DNA from: Nitrospirota bacterium
GTDB lineage: Bacteria > Nitrospirota > Thermodesulfovibrionia > Thermodesulfovibrionales > JdFR-88
Reading direction: 5' to 3'
Assembly (NCBI GenBank): GCA_021825785.1
Contig: JAKAGP010000074.1
Span: 1 to 7,627 of the forward strand
Length of the DNA: 7,627 nt
Below are positions 1 through 5,923 of this stretch, piece after piece (the first letter of the stretch is position 1; each line of letters starts with the position of its first letter). The position numbers and the translations under genes were made by a program. The notes below the pieces were generated by a model that ran no database searches, was not told the DNA's origin, and saw only the letters and a list, made by a program, of their open reading frames with translations.

Positions 1-1169
1 TAGACCCAGAAAAGAAAGATGCCTCCGTCCTTGCCTGTCAGCTCCAGGAAGGAAGGCATCCGGCTTGTCAAAGTCTGCTGGCAGAGACTGGTTGTTATCT
101 GTATCCCTATTTTTTCCATGACCTGCCTGCAGGGCCTTCCCACCACCTGCGCGGCAGAGAAGCCCGTCTTCTCCAGAACGGTCTGGTTTGCCCGGATTAT
201 CTGCTGGTTCCCGTCCTCTATCCATACCATATCGGTTATCGCGTCAAAGGTTTTTTTCCATTCCTTCTTCTCCTTCGATATCTCCTCGAAAAGAAGGGCG
301 TTCTCAAGCGCCATGGAGATGTGCCTGGCCACCGCGAGGAGTATCTGAAGGTCATCACCGGAGTATTTTGAAGGCATGGTGCTGTCCAGGTTGAACACGC
401 CCAGCATGCGGTCTTTGAAAAGAGGGATGCTTATGGTTGAGCGTATGCCTTCGGCGGCCAGTTTTTTGTCATCGGGGAACCGGATCTCCTGCCGGAGATC
501 GTAATTTATCCAGGGCTGGTTGTTTTGCACCACCCAGCCCGCGCTGGTGGTGTCTACCGGCGCCCTTATCCCTTTTGGCATGAGCGTTTTCATCCCTGTG
601 TCCAGGGCAAAGATGAGCAGGTTTTTCTTTTTCTCATCATTAAGCAGAAGGCTGGCCCTGTCGTAATCGATGATCTTTCTTATCTCCGAGGCGACCATCC
701 TGAAAATGGTGCCGATACTGAGACTGGAATTTATTATCCCTCCCAGCTCGTTTATGAGCCCGGAGTGCCTGGGGTCGTCCTTTATCTGCTGTATGATAAC
801 AGCATGGCGGACGGGCGAGCCCCGCGTTATCATCGTGATCTTTGCGGCAAAGGCCTCGCCGTTTTTTCTGGCGCAGCAGGCTTCAAAACTGTCCCCCCCA
901 TGCGCTTCCGCAGGGAAAACAGCGCAGCCCGCGGCATGACCATCTGTATTGGTGATTCCCCCTGAAACAGCGGTGGCCTGAACCCCGAAGGCAATAAACG
1001 ATTCTATGCCGCCGCCTTCCAGTTCCCCGGAGCCGCACCCGAAGAGGGCGCCTGATGCCTTGTTTGCCGCCAGGATCCGCCGGGCCTCGTCGATCACGAC
1101 AGCGGAGATATTAATGGAATCCAGCGTGTCTAATAGAAATCCAAACTCGTCAGGAAATCTGCCGCCCAC
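1..1169 (-). CDS. PAS-GAF-PAS sensor protein, C-terminus cut by window edge
   Basis: The frame is open from a stop just upstream of the GTG at 1169-1167 to base 1, giving 388 full codons with no stop. Three sensory domains can be read. A PAS domain covers about residues 11-130, with the landmarks AANKASGALFG (residues 34-44) and a later ARKNGEAFAAKITMI strand. A GAF domain covers about 139-297, with IIDYDRASLLL, the GWVVQNNQPWI segment and GVFNLDS. A second PAS domain runs from about 307 to the edge, with RANQTVLEKTGF and VVGRPC. There is no signal peptide or membrane segment in the visible part, so it looks cytoplasmic. Such domain strings usually precede a HisKA/HATPase kinase core, but the output domain is outside the window, so kinase is an inference; a diguanylate cyclase or sigma-54 activator is possible. 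The start is uncertain: GTG 1169 is the only start codon between the upstream stop and the first PAS domain, but it has no clear ribosome binding site. The gene follows the cytochrome operon on the same strand after 97 bases. Confidence 0.85.
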   Translation of the reverse strand, partial: MGGRFPDEFGFLLDTLDSINISAVVIDEARRILAANKASGALFGCGSGELEGGGIESFIAFGVQATAVSGGITNTDGHAAGCAVFPAEAHGGDSFEACCARKNGEAFAAKITMITRGSPVRHAVIIQQIKDDPRHSGLINELGGIINSSLSIGTIFRMVASEIRKIIDYDRASLLLNDEKKKNLLIFALDTGMKTLMPKGIRAPVDTTSAGWVVQNNQPWINYDLRQEIRFPDDKKLAAEGIRSTISIPLFKDRMLGVFNLDSTMPSKYSGDDLQILLAVARHISMALENALLFEEISKEKKEWKKTFDAITDMVWIEDGNQQIIRANQTVLEKTGFSAAQVVGRPCRQVMEKIGIQITTSLCQQTLTSRMPSFLELTGKDGGIFLFWV

Positions 1170-1176
1170 AATTTTT

Positions 1177-1182
1177 ATTATA
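1177..1182 (-). promoter_or_regulatory. Perfect TATAAT -10 box close to the sensor gene start
   Basis: On the minus strand TATAAT lies only seven bases before the GTG at 1169, inside an AT-rich patch. The hexamer 17 bases upstream (AATTCC) is a poor -35 match. If this is a real -10 box, transcription would begin at or next to the GTG, giving a leaderless message or implying a later start codon. It may equally be chance in AT-rich DNA. Confidence 0.3.
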
Positions 1183-1237
1183 TATCAAATGGCGGAAGCG
1201 GAATTTCTCTCCCCCGGAAAGCCCTTTAACTTGCAAT

Positions 1238-1257
1238 CCCTGCAGTTTGCTGCAGGG
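1238..1257 (-). terminator. Strong hairpin after the cytochrome operon
   Basis: A perfect 8-base-pair stem (CCCTGCAG / CTGCAGGG) with a 4-base loop lies nine bases beyond the stop codon of the 8-heme cytochrome gene. In the minus direction it is followed by ATTGCAAGTT rather than a T-run, so it is not a classical intrinsic terminator. It could stabilise the 3' end of the operon mRNA or act as a weak or Rho-assisted terminator. Its place between two same-strand genes supports a transcript-end or processing role. Confidence 0.5.
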
Positions 1258-1266
1258 TGCTTCATT

Positions 1267-2253
1267 TTAAAATGGTATCCGGCTGCCGTGGCATCCCATG
1301 CAGAAATGCCGCAGGTGACCGAAGTCAGCGAAGAGCTGGAACCGGTAGGGCGACGCGTGAGGGCTGTGGCACGAGGCGCAGGACAGTTCCTGCCCCGGAT
1401 GCCTGGGATCCGGCTTGCCGCGGATCGGATGAGGCTGGCCGTTAAAAAAGGTGATTATATGGTCTCCGGTCTGCCCCACGTGGCAGGACAGACATAGATC
1501 GGTTGGAAACTTTCTGGTCCAGAACGGCCAGTCGGAGCCGTGAGGGCTGTGGCATGTGGTGCACATCCCAAGCGCAAAGGGGCCGTGCTGGTGTTTGAGT
1601 TTCTGCCATGCGCCGATCTGGTCACCGTGGCACTGTTCGCACATCTTCTCTGGTGGAGAGAGTGTGGCATATTTCGGGGTTGCCTTCGGGTCATGGCACA
1701 TAAGACAGGCCCATGCCGCGGTCGGGCCGTGAACGTATGGCCGGTCGGTTATCTCCTTATGACAGGTATAACAGCTGGAATCCGAATGTTTTGCCGGGGT
1801 ATCGTCAGCCGCCTGCGGCTCCATCTGATGGCAGGTGAAGCAGGTGCTCGAGGAACTGTGGAACAGATACTGGGTATAGCCATCCGGAGGCGTGTTGTTT
1901 TGTGCGGATATGGGCGAAATGATAAAGACGCTGACCTGGCTTGAGCTTGGGGCGCCGTCTGAAGCGATGCCCGAAACCATTATCCGGTTTATGCCGGGAT
2001 GGACATTGACGACAGAGCACACATACTGCTTGCCATTAATATCCTTGAGGTTTTTTTGCACCCTCCCGTCCACATATATTTGAAGGGAATCAAATGTGTT
2101 TTCCGTTATCTTGGATACGACTGAAAGAGTCTGTCCCCCTTGCATGTATCCCTTGTCCACGGGGGTGATGATCCTGAGGGCAACGTCTGAATAACTATTT
2201 TGCGGCAGGAGGGGAAGTAAGAAAAGCAGACAGAGGAAAACCCGTTTTATCAT
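1267..2253 (-). CDS. Exported octaheme c-type cytochrome with N-terminal Ig-like domain
   Basis: This is a 328-residue exported protein with eight CXXCH heme c sites: C138, C161, C183, C205, C231, C254, C292 and C318 (first cysteine of each). Residues 1-22 are a Sec signal peptide (MIKR, then a Leu/Phe core ending near SYS-D). Residues 24-113 hold no heme site and read as a beta-sandwich, Ig-like domain (PVDKGYMQGGQ, LQIYVDGR, PGINRIMVSG, VSVFIIS). The C-terminal part has the doubled-CXXCH pattern, with CHSPHGS and CHSPHAS motifs supplying extra histidines as likely axial ligands. The start ATG overlaps the stop of the upstream gene as ATGA, so translation is probably coupled. Its likely role is periplasmic or surface electron transfer, with the Ig-like domain docking it to a partner or the cell surface; that role is inferred. 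No lipobox is seen. Confidence 0.93.
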   Translation of the reverse strand: MIKRVFLCLLFLLPLLPQNSYSDVALRIITPVDKGYMQGGQTLSVVSKITENTFDSLQIYVDGRVQKNLKDINGKQYVCSVVNVHPGINRIMVSGIASDGAPSSSQVSVFIISPISAQNNTPPDGYTQYLFHSSSSTCFTCHQMEPQAADDTPAKHSDSSCYTCHKEITDRPYVHGPTAAWACLMCHDPKATPKYATLSPPEKMCEQCHGDQIGAWQKLKHQHGPFALGMCTTCHSPHGSDWPFWTRKFPTDLCLSCHVGQTGDHIITFFNGQPHPIRGKPDPRHPGQELSCASCHSPHASPYRFQLFADFGHLRHFCMGCHGSRIPF

Positions 2254-3395
2254 TGCTTTAACATGATCTTCAGGGCCTTTCCGTAAGCAACTGCGGCGTC
2301 CCGCGCGTCGTTTTTTCCCTCATACAGTTTACCTTCATACATATAAACCTGGGAATCCATGGGATCGAGCCTGGCCCCGGCGTCGAAAAGTTTGCGCGCT
2401 TTAGCCATGTCGCCCCCCTTCCCATAATAATAGCCAAGCATATAGTAACAGGGAGTGTATGCTTCGTCAAGCTTCAGGGCCTTTTCCATAAGGGCCATGC
2501 CCCCTTTAACATCCCCGGAGCCGGCCAGCAGGGTGCCAAGATCGCACGTCGCAATAACGTTGCCGGGTTCCTTCGTGAGCGCCTGTTCGAACTGTTGCTT
2601 TGCGAGCTGGGGCTGGTTGTGCGCAGCATAGTACTCTCCCAGGCTTACGTTCGGACGGGCGAATTTAGGGTCTGCGGCGCTGGCCTTTTCCAGCCATGCC
2701 GGGGCCATATCTGCCATGCGCCCGGATTCGAGCATCCTCATGCCGAGGTTATAACACCTGAGGGCTTTATCGCTGGGCATGTAGACATTTTTTGCGCTGC
2801 CGCCCTTCCTTGTGCCCCCGAACTGCCCGTTTATGTAATCCAGCATATCCGCGGAGCCGACGATGGGATAACCGAAAAGCTCGTATTGTATCTTCATGTC
2901 CGGATCCAGTATAACGGTAGTCGGTACCGCTATCACTTCGTAGTCATGGAAGGCAACCAGCCCATAGTCTATGAGCACGGGGACATCGAGCTTGAGTTCC
3001 GCCATCTTGGCCCTTATCTTGGCAAGGGCGTCATTGTCTATGTTCTGCTGTTCGACGTCAATTGCCACCACAGCGAAACCCTTGTCCTTGTACTTGTGAT
3101 AAAGGGCCTCGATGTCCTTGAACTCGCGCGGGGAGTTTTCACTCCAGGCGGCCCAGAACACCAGGGCAGTCAGTTTGGCACCCTTCACGTCGGCGTACGT
3201 CTTCGTCTGGCCGCTCAGATCCTTAAGAACAAAGTCAGGGGCCTTTGTGCCCACCTGGAGGTTCTGGCCGAAAGCCAGGGGGAGGGAAGAGAAAAAACAA
3301 AAACCCTGAACGGACAAAAATACGGCCATCAGCAGAAAGGCGGAAAAGCCGCGGCTGCCGGTCCCATGCAAGGCCCTTAGTTTTTCCCTTACCAT
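2250..3395 (-). CDS. TlpA-like thioredoxin-fold protein without CXXC, fused to five TPR repeats
   Basis: This is a 381-residue exported protein. Residues 1-43 form a signal peptide with a long basic start and a hydrophobic core at 19-41, cleaved near AFG-Q. Residues 46-190 are a TlpA/ResA/AhpC-TSA type thioredoxin fold: VGTKAPDFVLKDL at the start, the FWAAW strand at 80-84, and the cis-proline loop VIAVPTTVILDP at 154-165 (P158). Where the family has WCxxC, this protein has W84-S85-E86-N87-S88, so both catalytic cysteines are serines and no cysteine remains in the mature thioredoxin domain. It therefore cannot do CXXC thiol-disulfide chemistry. Residues 211-380 hold about five TPR repeats, for example LGEYYAAHNQPQLAKQQFEQAL and the repeat at 315-345. 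The start overlaps the upstream TPR gene by seven bases (ATGGTAA) and the end overlaps the octaheme gene by four. I infer an assembly or scaffold protein for the neighbouring cytochromes. Domain calls are secure; function is not. Confidence 0.92.
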   Translation of the reverse strand: MVREKLRALHGTGSRGFSAFLLMAVFLSVQGFCFFSSLPLAFGQNLQVGTKAPDFVLKDLSGQTKTYADVKGAKLTALVFWAAWSENSPREFKDIEALYHKYKDKGFAVVAIDVEQQNIDNDALAKIRAKMAELKLDVPVLIDYGLVAFHDYEVIAVPTTVILDPDMKIQYELFGYPIVGSADMLDYINGQFGGTRKGGSAKNVYMPSDKALRCYNLGMRMLESGRMADMAPAWLEKASAADPKFARPNVSLGEYYAAHNQPQLAKQQFEQALTKEPGNVIATCDLGTLLAGSGDVKGGMALMEKALKLDEAYTPCYYMLGYYYGKGGDMAKARKLFDAGARLDPMDSQVYMYEGKLYEGKNDARDAAVAYGKALKIMLKQ

Positions 3396-4024
3396 GCGTG
3401 CCTCCCCTGCTTTAATTTCTCTATCCCTTTTTTATACGCCTCCAGCGCCTTCTGCGGCTGACCCATTTTCAAATAGACATTGCCCAGTTCATAATACGCC
3501 AGGACCGGGTTTGGATTGAGTTCGAGGGCTTCCTTCAGGTCGGCCAGCGCGCCCTGGAGATCTCCTTTTTTAAAGAGGATGACCCCTTCGCCAGTCTTTG
3601 CGGCATGTAATTCGGGATTTTGCTTAAGGGCATTCTCAAAGACTTTCATTGCCTTATCCAGCTGGCCTTTTTTGATGAACAGGTTTCCAAGCTGGACTTT
3701 GGCCGGCATGCACGAGGGGTCCGCAGTGATGCTTTCCTTTGTCTTCGCTATTGCCTCATCCAGCTTGTTTACCCGCTCCAAGGCGGATACCTCCCTTAAC
3801 AGGGAAAGCGCCAGAGCAGAGCCCGTAAGGGTTTTTTGATCTTGTTTTTGATTTTGATTTTTCTGTACTGCCGCCTTTGGCGTTACAGTCCCCGGTTCCT
3901 GCGCCGGGGCGGCAAAGGCGGGCAGTGCAATTGCAAAAGCCATAAGACACATAAAACCGGTTGCCAGGGCCAAATGGGACCTCTTTTTCTCCAAGGATCC
4001 CTTCCGGATGATCATATTTTCCAC
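3389..4024 (-). CDS. Exported small TPR-repeat protein
   Basis: This is a 211-residue protein with a Sec signal peptide (KKR at 13-15, hydrophobic 17-36, cleavage near AFA-AP at 38-39), a low-complexity Lys/Gln/Asn linker (about 50-66) and four TPR repeats at about 71-104, 106-138, 140-171 and 173-205. The repeats are canonical, for example QLGNLFIKKGQLDKAM and YYELGNVYLKMGQPQKALEAY. TPR solenoids bind other proteins and have no catalysis of their own. The start is GTG at 4024-4022, supported by GGGAG at 4039-4035 with ten-base spacing; an in-frame ATG at 4015 is too far from that site. Its end overlaps the next gene by seven bases, so the two TPR proteins are probably made together and may form one scaffold. 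The long N-terminal n-region is a little unusual. The partner is unknown; the adjacent cytochromes are the obvious candidates. Confidence 0.92.
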   Translation of the reverse strand: MENMIIRKGSLEKKRSHLALATGFMCLMAFAIALPAFAAPAQEPGTVTPKAAVQKNQNQKQDQKTLTGSALALSLLREVSALERVNKLDEAIAKTKESITADPSCMPAKVQLGNLFIKKGQLDKAMKVFENALKQNPELHAAKTGEGVILFKKGDLQGALADLKEALELNPNPVLAYYELGNVYLKMGQPQKALEAYKKGIEKLKQGRHAW

Positions 4025-4032
4025 TTTAAGAT

Positions 4033-4039
4033 CTCTCCC
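4033..4039 (-). promoter_or_regulatory. Ribosome binding site that supports the GTG start of the TPR gene
   Basis: The minus strand reads GGGAGAG, with GGGAG ending ten bases before the GTG at 4024. The alternative ATG at 4015 would be 19 bases away. This favours GTG as the start. Confidence 0.55.
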
Positions 4040-4096
4040 AATTCTTCAAACCTCTTCAAAAAAAACTAAAAACCTGCTGTCCAATTCCAGAATGAC

Positions 4097-4130
4097 GCAG
4101 CATTTCATGCTGCATTTTACTTAATGCTGC
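4097..4130 (-). repeat. Hairpin with a competing third copy in the operon gap
   Basis: GCAGCAT (4097-4103), a three-base loop and ATGCTGC (4107-4113) form a perfect 7-base-pair stem. A further ATGCTGC copy sits at 4124-4130. On the minus-strand transcript the two GCAGCAT copies could each pair with the single ATGCTGC, so two mutually exclusive stems are possible. It lies between the 15-heme cytochrome and the TPR gene. No T-run follows in the minus direction, so an intrinsic terminator is unlikely. A processing or mRNA-stability element that tunes relative expression is plausible. Confidence 0.5.
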
Positions 4131-4133
4131 CCC

Positions 4134-4182
4134 TTTTCACCGGCCTATCTGTTTTTTACAGGCCCTATCTGTTTTTCACCGG
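4134..4182. repeat. Short direct repeats spanning the cytochrome stop codon
   Basis: Read on the plus strand, CCTATCTGTTTTT occurs at 4144-4156 and 4164-4176, and TTTTCACCGG occurs at 4134-4143 and 4173-4182. The second copies lie over the last codons and the TAG stop (4165-4167) of the 15-heme cytochrome gene. The arrangement looks like the remnant of a local duplication of the gene end. Confidence 0.6.
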
Positions 4183-5526
4183 ATTATTCCGGTCATAGTA
4201 GCGCGTAACATGGCAGCCCGGAGAGCACTGGCCCCCTGTGGCGGTCTTCTTGTAATTTATCGGCAGATGCCATATGCCAAACTGCGCATAGTCCCTGATA
4301 TGCTTCGGGTTATTGCTGCCATGCGGGTCATGGCAGAATACGCATACGCGGCCCTTGATCTGGTGCACATGGACATAGTGCAGATTCAGATTCCCGTTGC
4401 GGAAGTTAGTAAGCGTTGTCGTGTACTTCTCTGCCGGAATGGTGTTCTGGTGGCACATGAAGCAGAGGGCGTATGCGCTTGGATCATAGGGCGTATACAT
4501 AGTGGAAGGGAATTGTTTCCGCAGCATCCGGAAATTGTTTGAGCCGTGCGGATTGTGGCAGGCCGGACAGTCCCCTTCCCGGACAGGCCCATGCCAGTCC
4601 TTGTTGTCGGCCAGGTATTGCTTCATGTTCACTATCTTGCCGGTCGGAGTATCCATAGGCTTGTCGTGGCAGGAAAGGCACAGGTCTATGGGTTTTTTAA
4701 GAAGCATCTTTGGATAGTTGGAACCATGGGGATTGTGGCAGTTAAGGCATTTTTTCTTGGTCTGGGTGATGGCCCCATGTTTGGTCTTTACGCTTTCCAC
4801 ATGCGCTTTCTTGCCCGTATGGCACATGAAGCAGAGGTCTTCGTGGCGGTCCAGTTTCAGGTTGTACTTGTAACCGGCGCTGTGGGGGCTATGGCAGTTC
4901 ACGCATCCAAGCTCTACGGCAGGATGGATGTGTTTATCATTTTTCAGCTCTTCCGCCTTGTCCGTATGGCAGGACAGGCAGAGGTCATTTCCTTCGGCAA
5001 AAAGCATGTAGTCATTAGGCGAGCCGTGAGGGTTATGGCATATGGTGCACTGGCCGGTTGCTGCCGGTCCATGCTTGAAAGGGCCAGCCATCATCTTTTT
5101 GTCATGGCACATGAAGCAGAGTTTTTGTCCTTCGGGTTGCCTTAACTGAAACTGGTATGGCGACTGGTGGGGGCTGTGGCACGCGGTGCACGCGCCAGCC
5201 TTGACCGGCGGATGGACATGCGCTGCTGAGTCCATCCTGTCGTGGCACTTGTAGCAGAGCTTTGATACGGGATCCGGCGTGGCCTTGAATTTGTGGTTGC
5301 CAATTTTCTGGTGGCAGAAAAGGCAATCACCCGCCGCTGTTGGGCCATGGATGAACTTGTCAGTTCCCATGTTGCTGTGGCACTTTCCCGTTACGCAGCC
5401 CTCTTTTCCTATTCTGCCAACTCCAGTCTGAGTCTGTGCCGCGCGTACCCCTGGACTGAGAAGAAAAACAAAGAAAACTGCCAACGCAAATACTGCACCA
5501 GAAAAATTGCTCCGCCGCCTCGCCAT
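4165..5526 (-). CDS. Large exported multiheme c-type cytochrome, up to 15 hemes
   Basis: This is a 453-residue exported cytochrome of the doubled-CXXCH type. Residues 1-30 are a Sec signal peptide (MARRR, hydrophobic 11-24, cleavage near VRAA-Q). Thirteen standard CXXCH sites begin at C68, C91, C113, C137, C160, C183, C208, C232, C260, C283, C320, C355 and C395. Two non-standard sites bracket them: C44-VTGK-C49-H50 (CX4CH) and C434-SPG-C438-H439 (CX3CH). The body is a repeated module of HGP/HPP, C-x2-CHxPHGS, a spacer, then LC-x2-CH, in which the extra histidines probably serve as axial ligands. Such proteins conduct electrons in the periplasm or at the cell surface in metal- or partner-respiring bacteria; the specific acceptor cannot be read here. 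It is the first gene of the minus-strand set, with a purine-rich ribosome binding region (AAGGAAAGG) just before the ATG and a promoter candidate at 5566-5594. A 140-base gap separates it from the TPR gene. Confidence 0.95.
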   Translation of the reverse strand: MARRRSNFSGAVFALAVFFVFLLSPGVRAAQTQTGVGRIGKEGCVTGKCHSNMGTDKFIHGPTAAGDCLFCHQKIGNHKFKATPDPVSKLCYKCHDRMDSAAHVHPPVKAGACTACHSPHQSPYQFQLRQPEGQKLCFMCHDKKMMAGPFKHGPAATGQCTICHNPHGSPNDYMLFAEGNDLCLSCHTDKAEELKNDKHIHPAVELGCVNCHSPHSAGYKYNLKLDRHEDLCFMCHTGKKAHVESVKTKHGAITQTKKKCLNCHNPHGSNYPKMLLKKPIDLCLSCHDKPMDTPTGKIVNMKQYLADNKDWHGPVREGDCPACHNPHGSNNFRMLRKQFPSTMYTPYDPSAYALCFMCHQNTIPAEKYTTTLTNFRNGNLNLHYVHVHQIKGRVCVFCHDPHGSNNPKHIRDYAQFGIWHLPINYKKTATGGQCSPGCHVTRYYDRNNPVKNR

Positions 5527-5565
5527 TTCCGCCTTTCCTTCCCCCTTCAGGGCATACGCCCAAGA

Positions 5566-5594
5566 TACATAATAAGTGGACTATTCTATGTCAA
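5566..5594 (-). promoter_or_regulatory. Candidate sigma-70 promoter for the cytochrome operon
   Basis: On the minus strand a perfect TTGACA lies at 5594-5589. Seventeen bases later comes TATGTA (5571-5566), a weak -10, with TATTAT overlapping slightly earlier. The predicted start falls about 30 bases before the ATG at 5526. A near-palindrome GGGC-GTAT-GCCC at 5561-5550 would sit at the transcription start and could be an operator or a leader hairpin. Confidence 0.4.
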
Positions 5595-5671
5595 AAACGG
5601 CCATCCTGTCCACACAAAACTATTAACTCCACAGGAAAAGGAGGTTTCAGAAATCAGGGCGGCGGCGCCGG

Positions 5672-5715
5672 CTCATTGATCACTTTTATAAATTTTTATT
5701 TTTTAATTCAATGAG
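5672..5715. repeat. Spaced inverted repeat CTCATTGA / TCAATGAG
   Basis: CTCATTGA at 5672-5679 is perfectly inverted as TCAATGAG at 5708-5715, around a 28-base, almost wholly AT spacer. It lies roughly 80-120 bases upstream of the -35 box of the cytochrome operon, a distance at which activators can bind. It may be a regulator site or chance. Confidence 0.4.
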
Positions 5716-5841
5716 TTAAAATCTTAAAGGCCATTGCAAAAATTAAAAAACGGTCCCGGACATTCCGGCAAAAAGCATAAAAGGATATCCCCTGACCCTA
5801 AAACTACGATTTTGATCATTTTTGCTTTTTTCAGATGAATG

Positions 5842-5868
5842 TTGACAATACCCTGCCTTTTTTAAAAT
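5842..5868 (+). promoter_or_regulatory. Candidate sigma-70 promoter for the histidine kinase gene
   Basis: A perfect TTGACA at 5842-5847 is followed by TAAAAT at 5863-5868, which matches five of six -10 bases. The 15-base spacer is shorter than the usual 17. The start would lie near 5875, about 50 bases before the TTG start codon. Confidence 0.4.
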
Positions 5869-5907
5869 AATTCATATACTTTTTATAAAATTATCCGCTT
5901 TTAGAGC

Positions 5908-5913
5908 AAAGGA
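5908..5913 (+). promoter_or_regulatory. Ribosome binding site supporting a TTG start
   Basis: AAAGGA ends ten bases before the TTG at 5924-5926. No ATG or GTG occurs in frame between the upstream stop (5843-5845) and this point, and the first PAS domain begins soon after, so this site decides the start. Confidence 0.5.
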
Positions 5914-5923
5914 TTGGAAATTT

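Larger units (their letters stand above)
5527..5923. other. AT-rich divergent intergenic control region
   Basis: These 397 bases separate the divergently read cytochrome operon and histidine kinase. I see no convincing gene in them. They hold a promoter candidate on each strand, a spaced 8-base inverted repeat (5672-5715), two copies of TTGATCA (5677-5683 and 5812-5818) and a small CCGGA/TCCGG hairpin (5756-5768). The TTGATCA copies do not extend to a full FNR-type TTGAT-N4-ATCAA site. Confidence 0.7.

Noticed and set aside
525..1497. Plus-strand open frames over the left sensor gene
   Set aside because: The minus frame reads as PAS-GAF-PAS throughout; the plus frames are shadows, and the second runs into the cytochrome gene on the opposite strand.
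2595..3380. A 261-codon open frame on the plus strand opposite the thioredoxin/TPR gene
   Set aside because: It lies fully antisense to a gene with clear domains, a signal peptide and overlapping neighbours. Its translation shows no recognisable domain.
4546..5145. A 199-codon open frame on the plus strand opposite the 15-heme cytochrome
   Set aside because: It is a mirror of the repeated heme modules; its repeated GxMAxxA-type segments are reverse readings of the CXXCH codons.
4165..5526. A CRISPR-like or tandem DNA repeat array in the cytochrome gene
   Set aside because: The periodicity is at the protein level (heme modules) with diverged DNA and unequal spacing.
5745..5768. Terminator on the minus strand (CCGGA/TCCGG hairpin followed by a T-run)
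   Set aside because: The stem is only five base pairs, the T-run starts several bases after it, and no minus-strand gene is seen upstream that would need it.
5677..5818. FNR-type binding sites from the two TTGATCA words
   Set aside because: Neither extends to TTGAT-N4-ATCAA, so there is no support beyond a short chance match.
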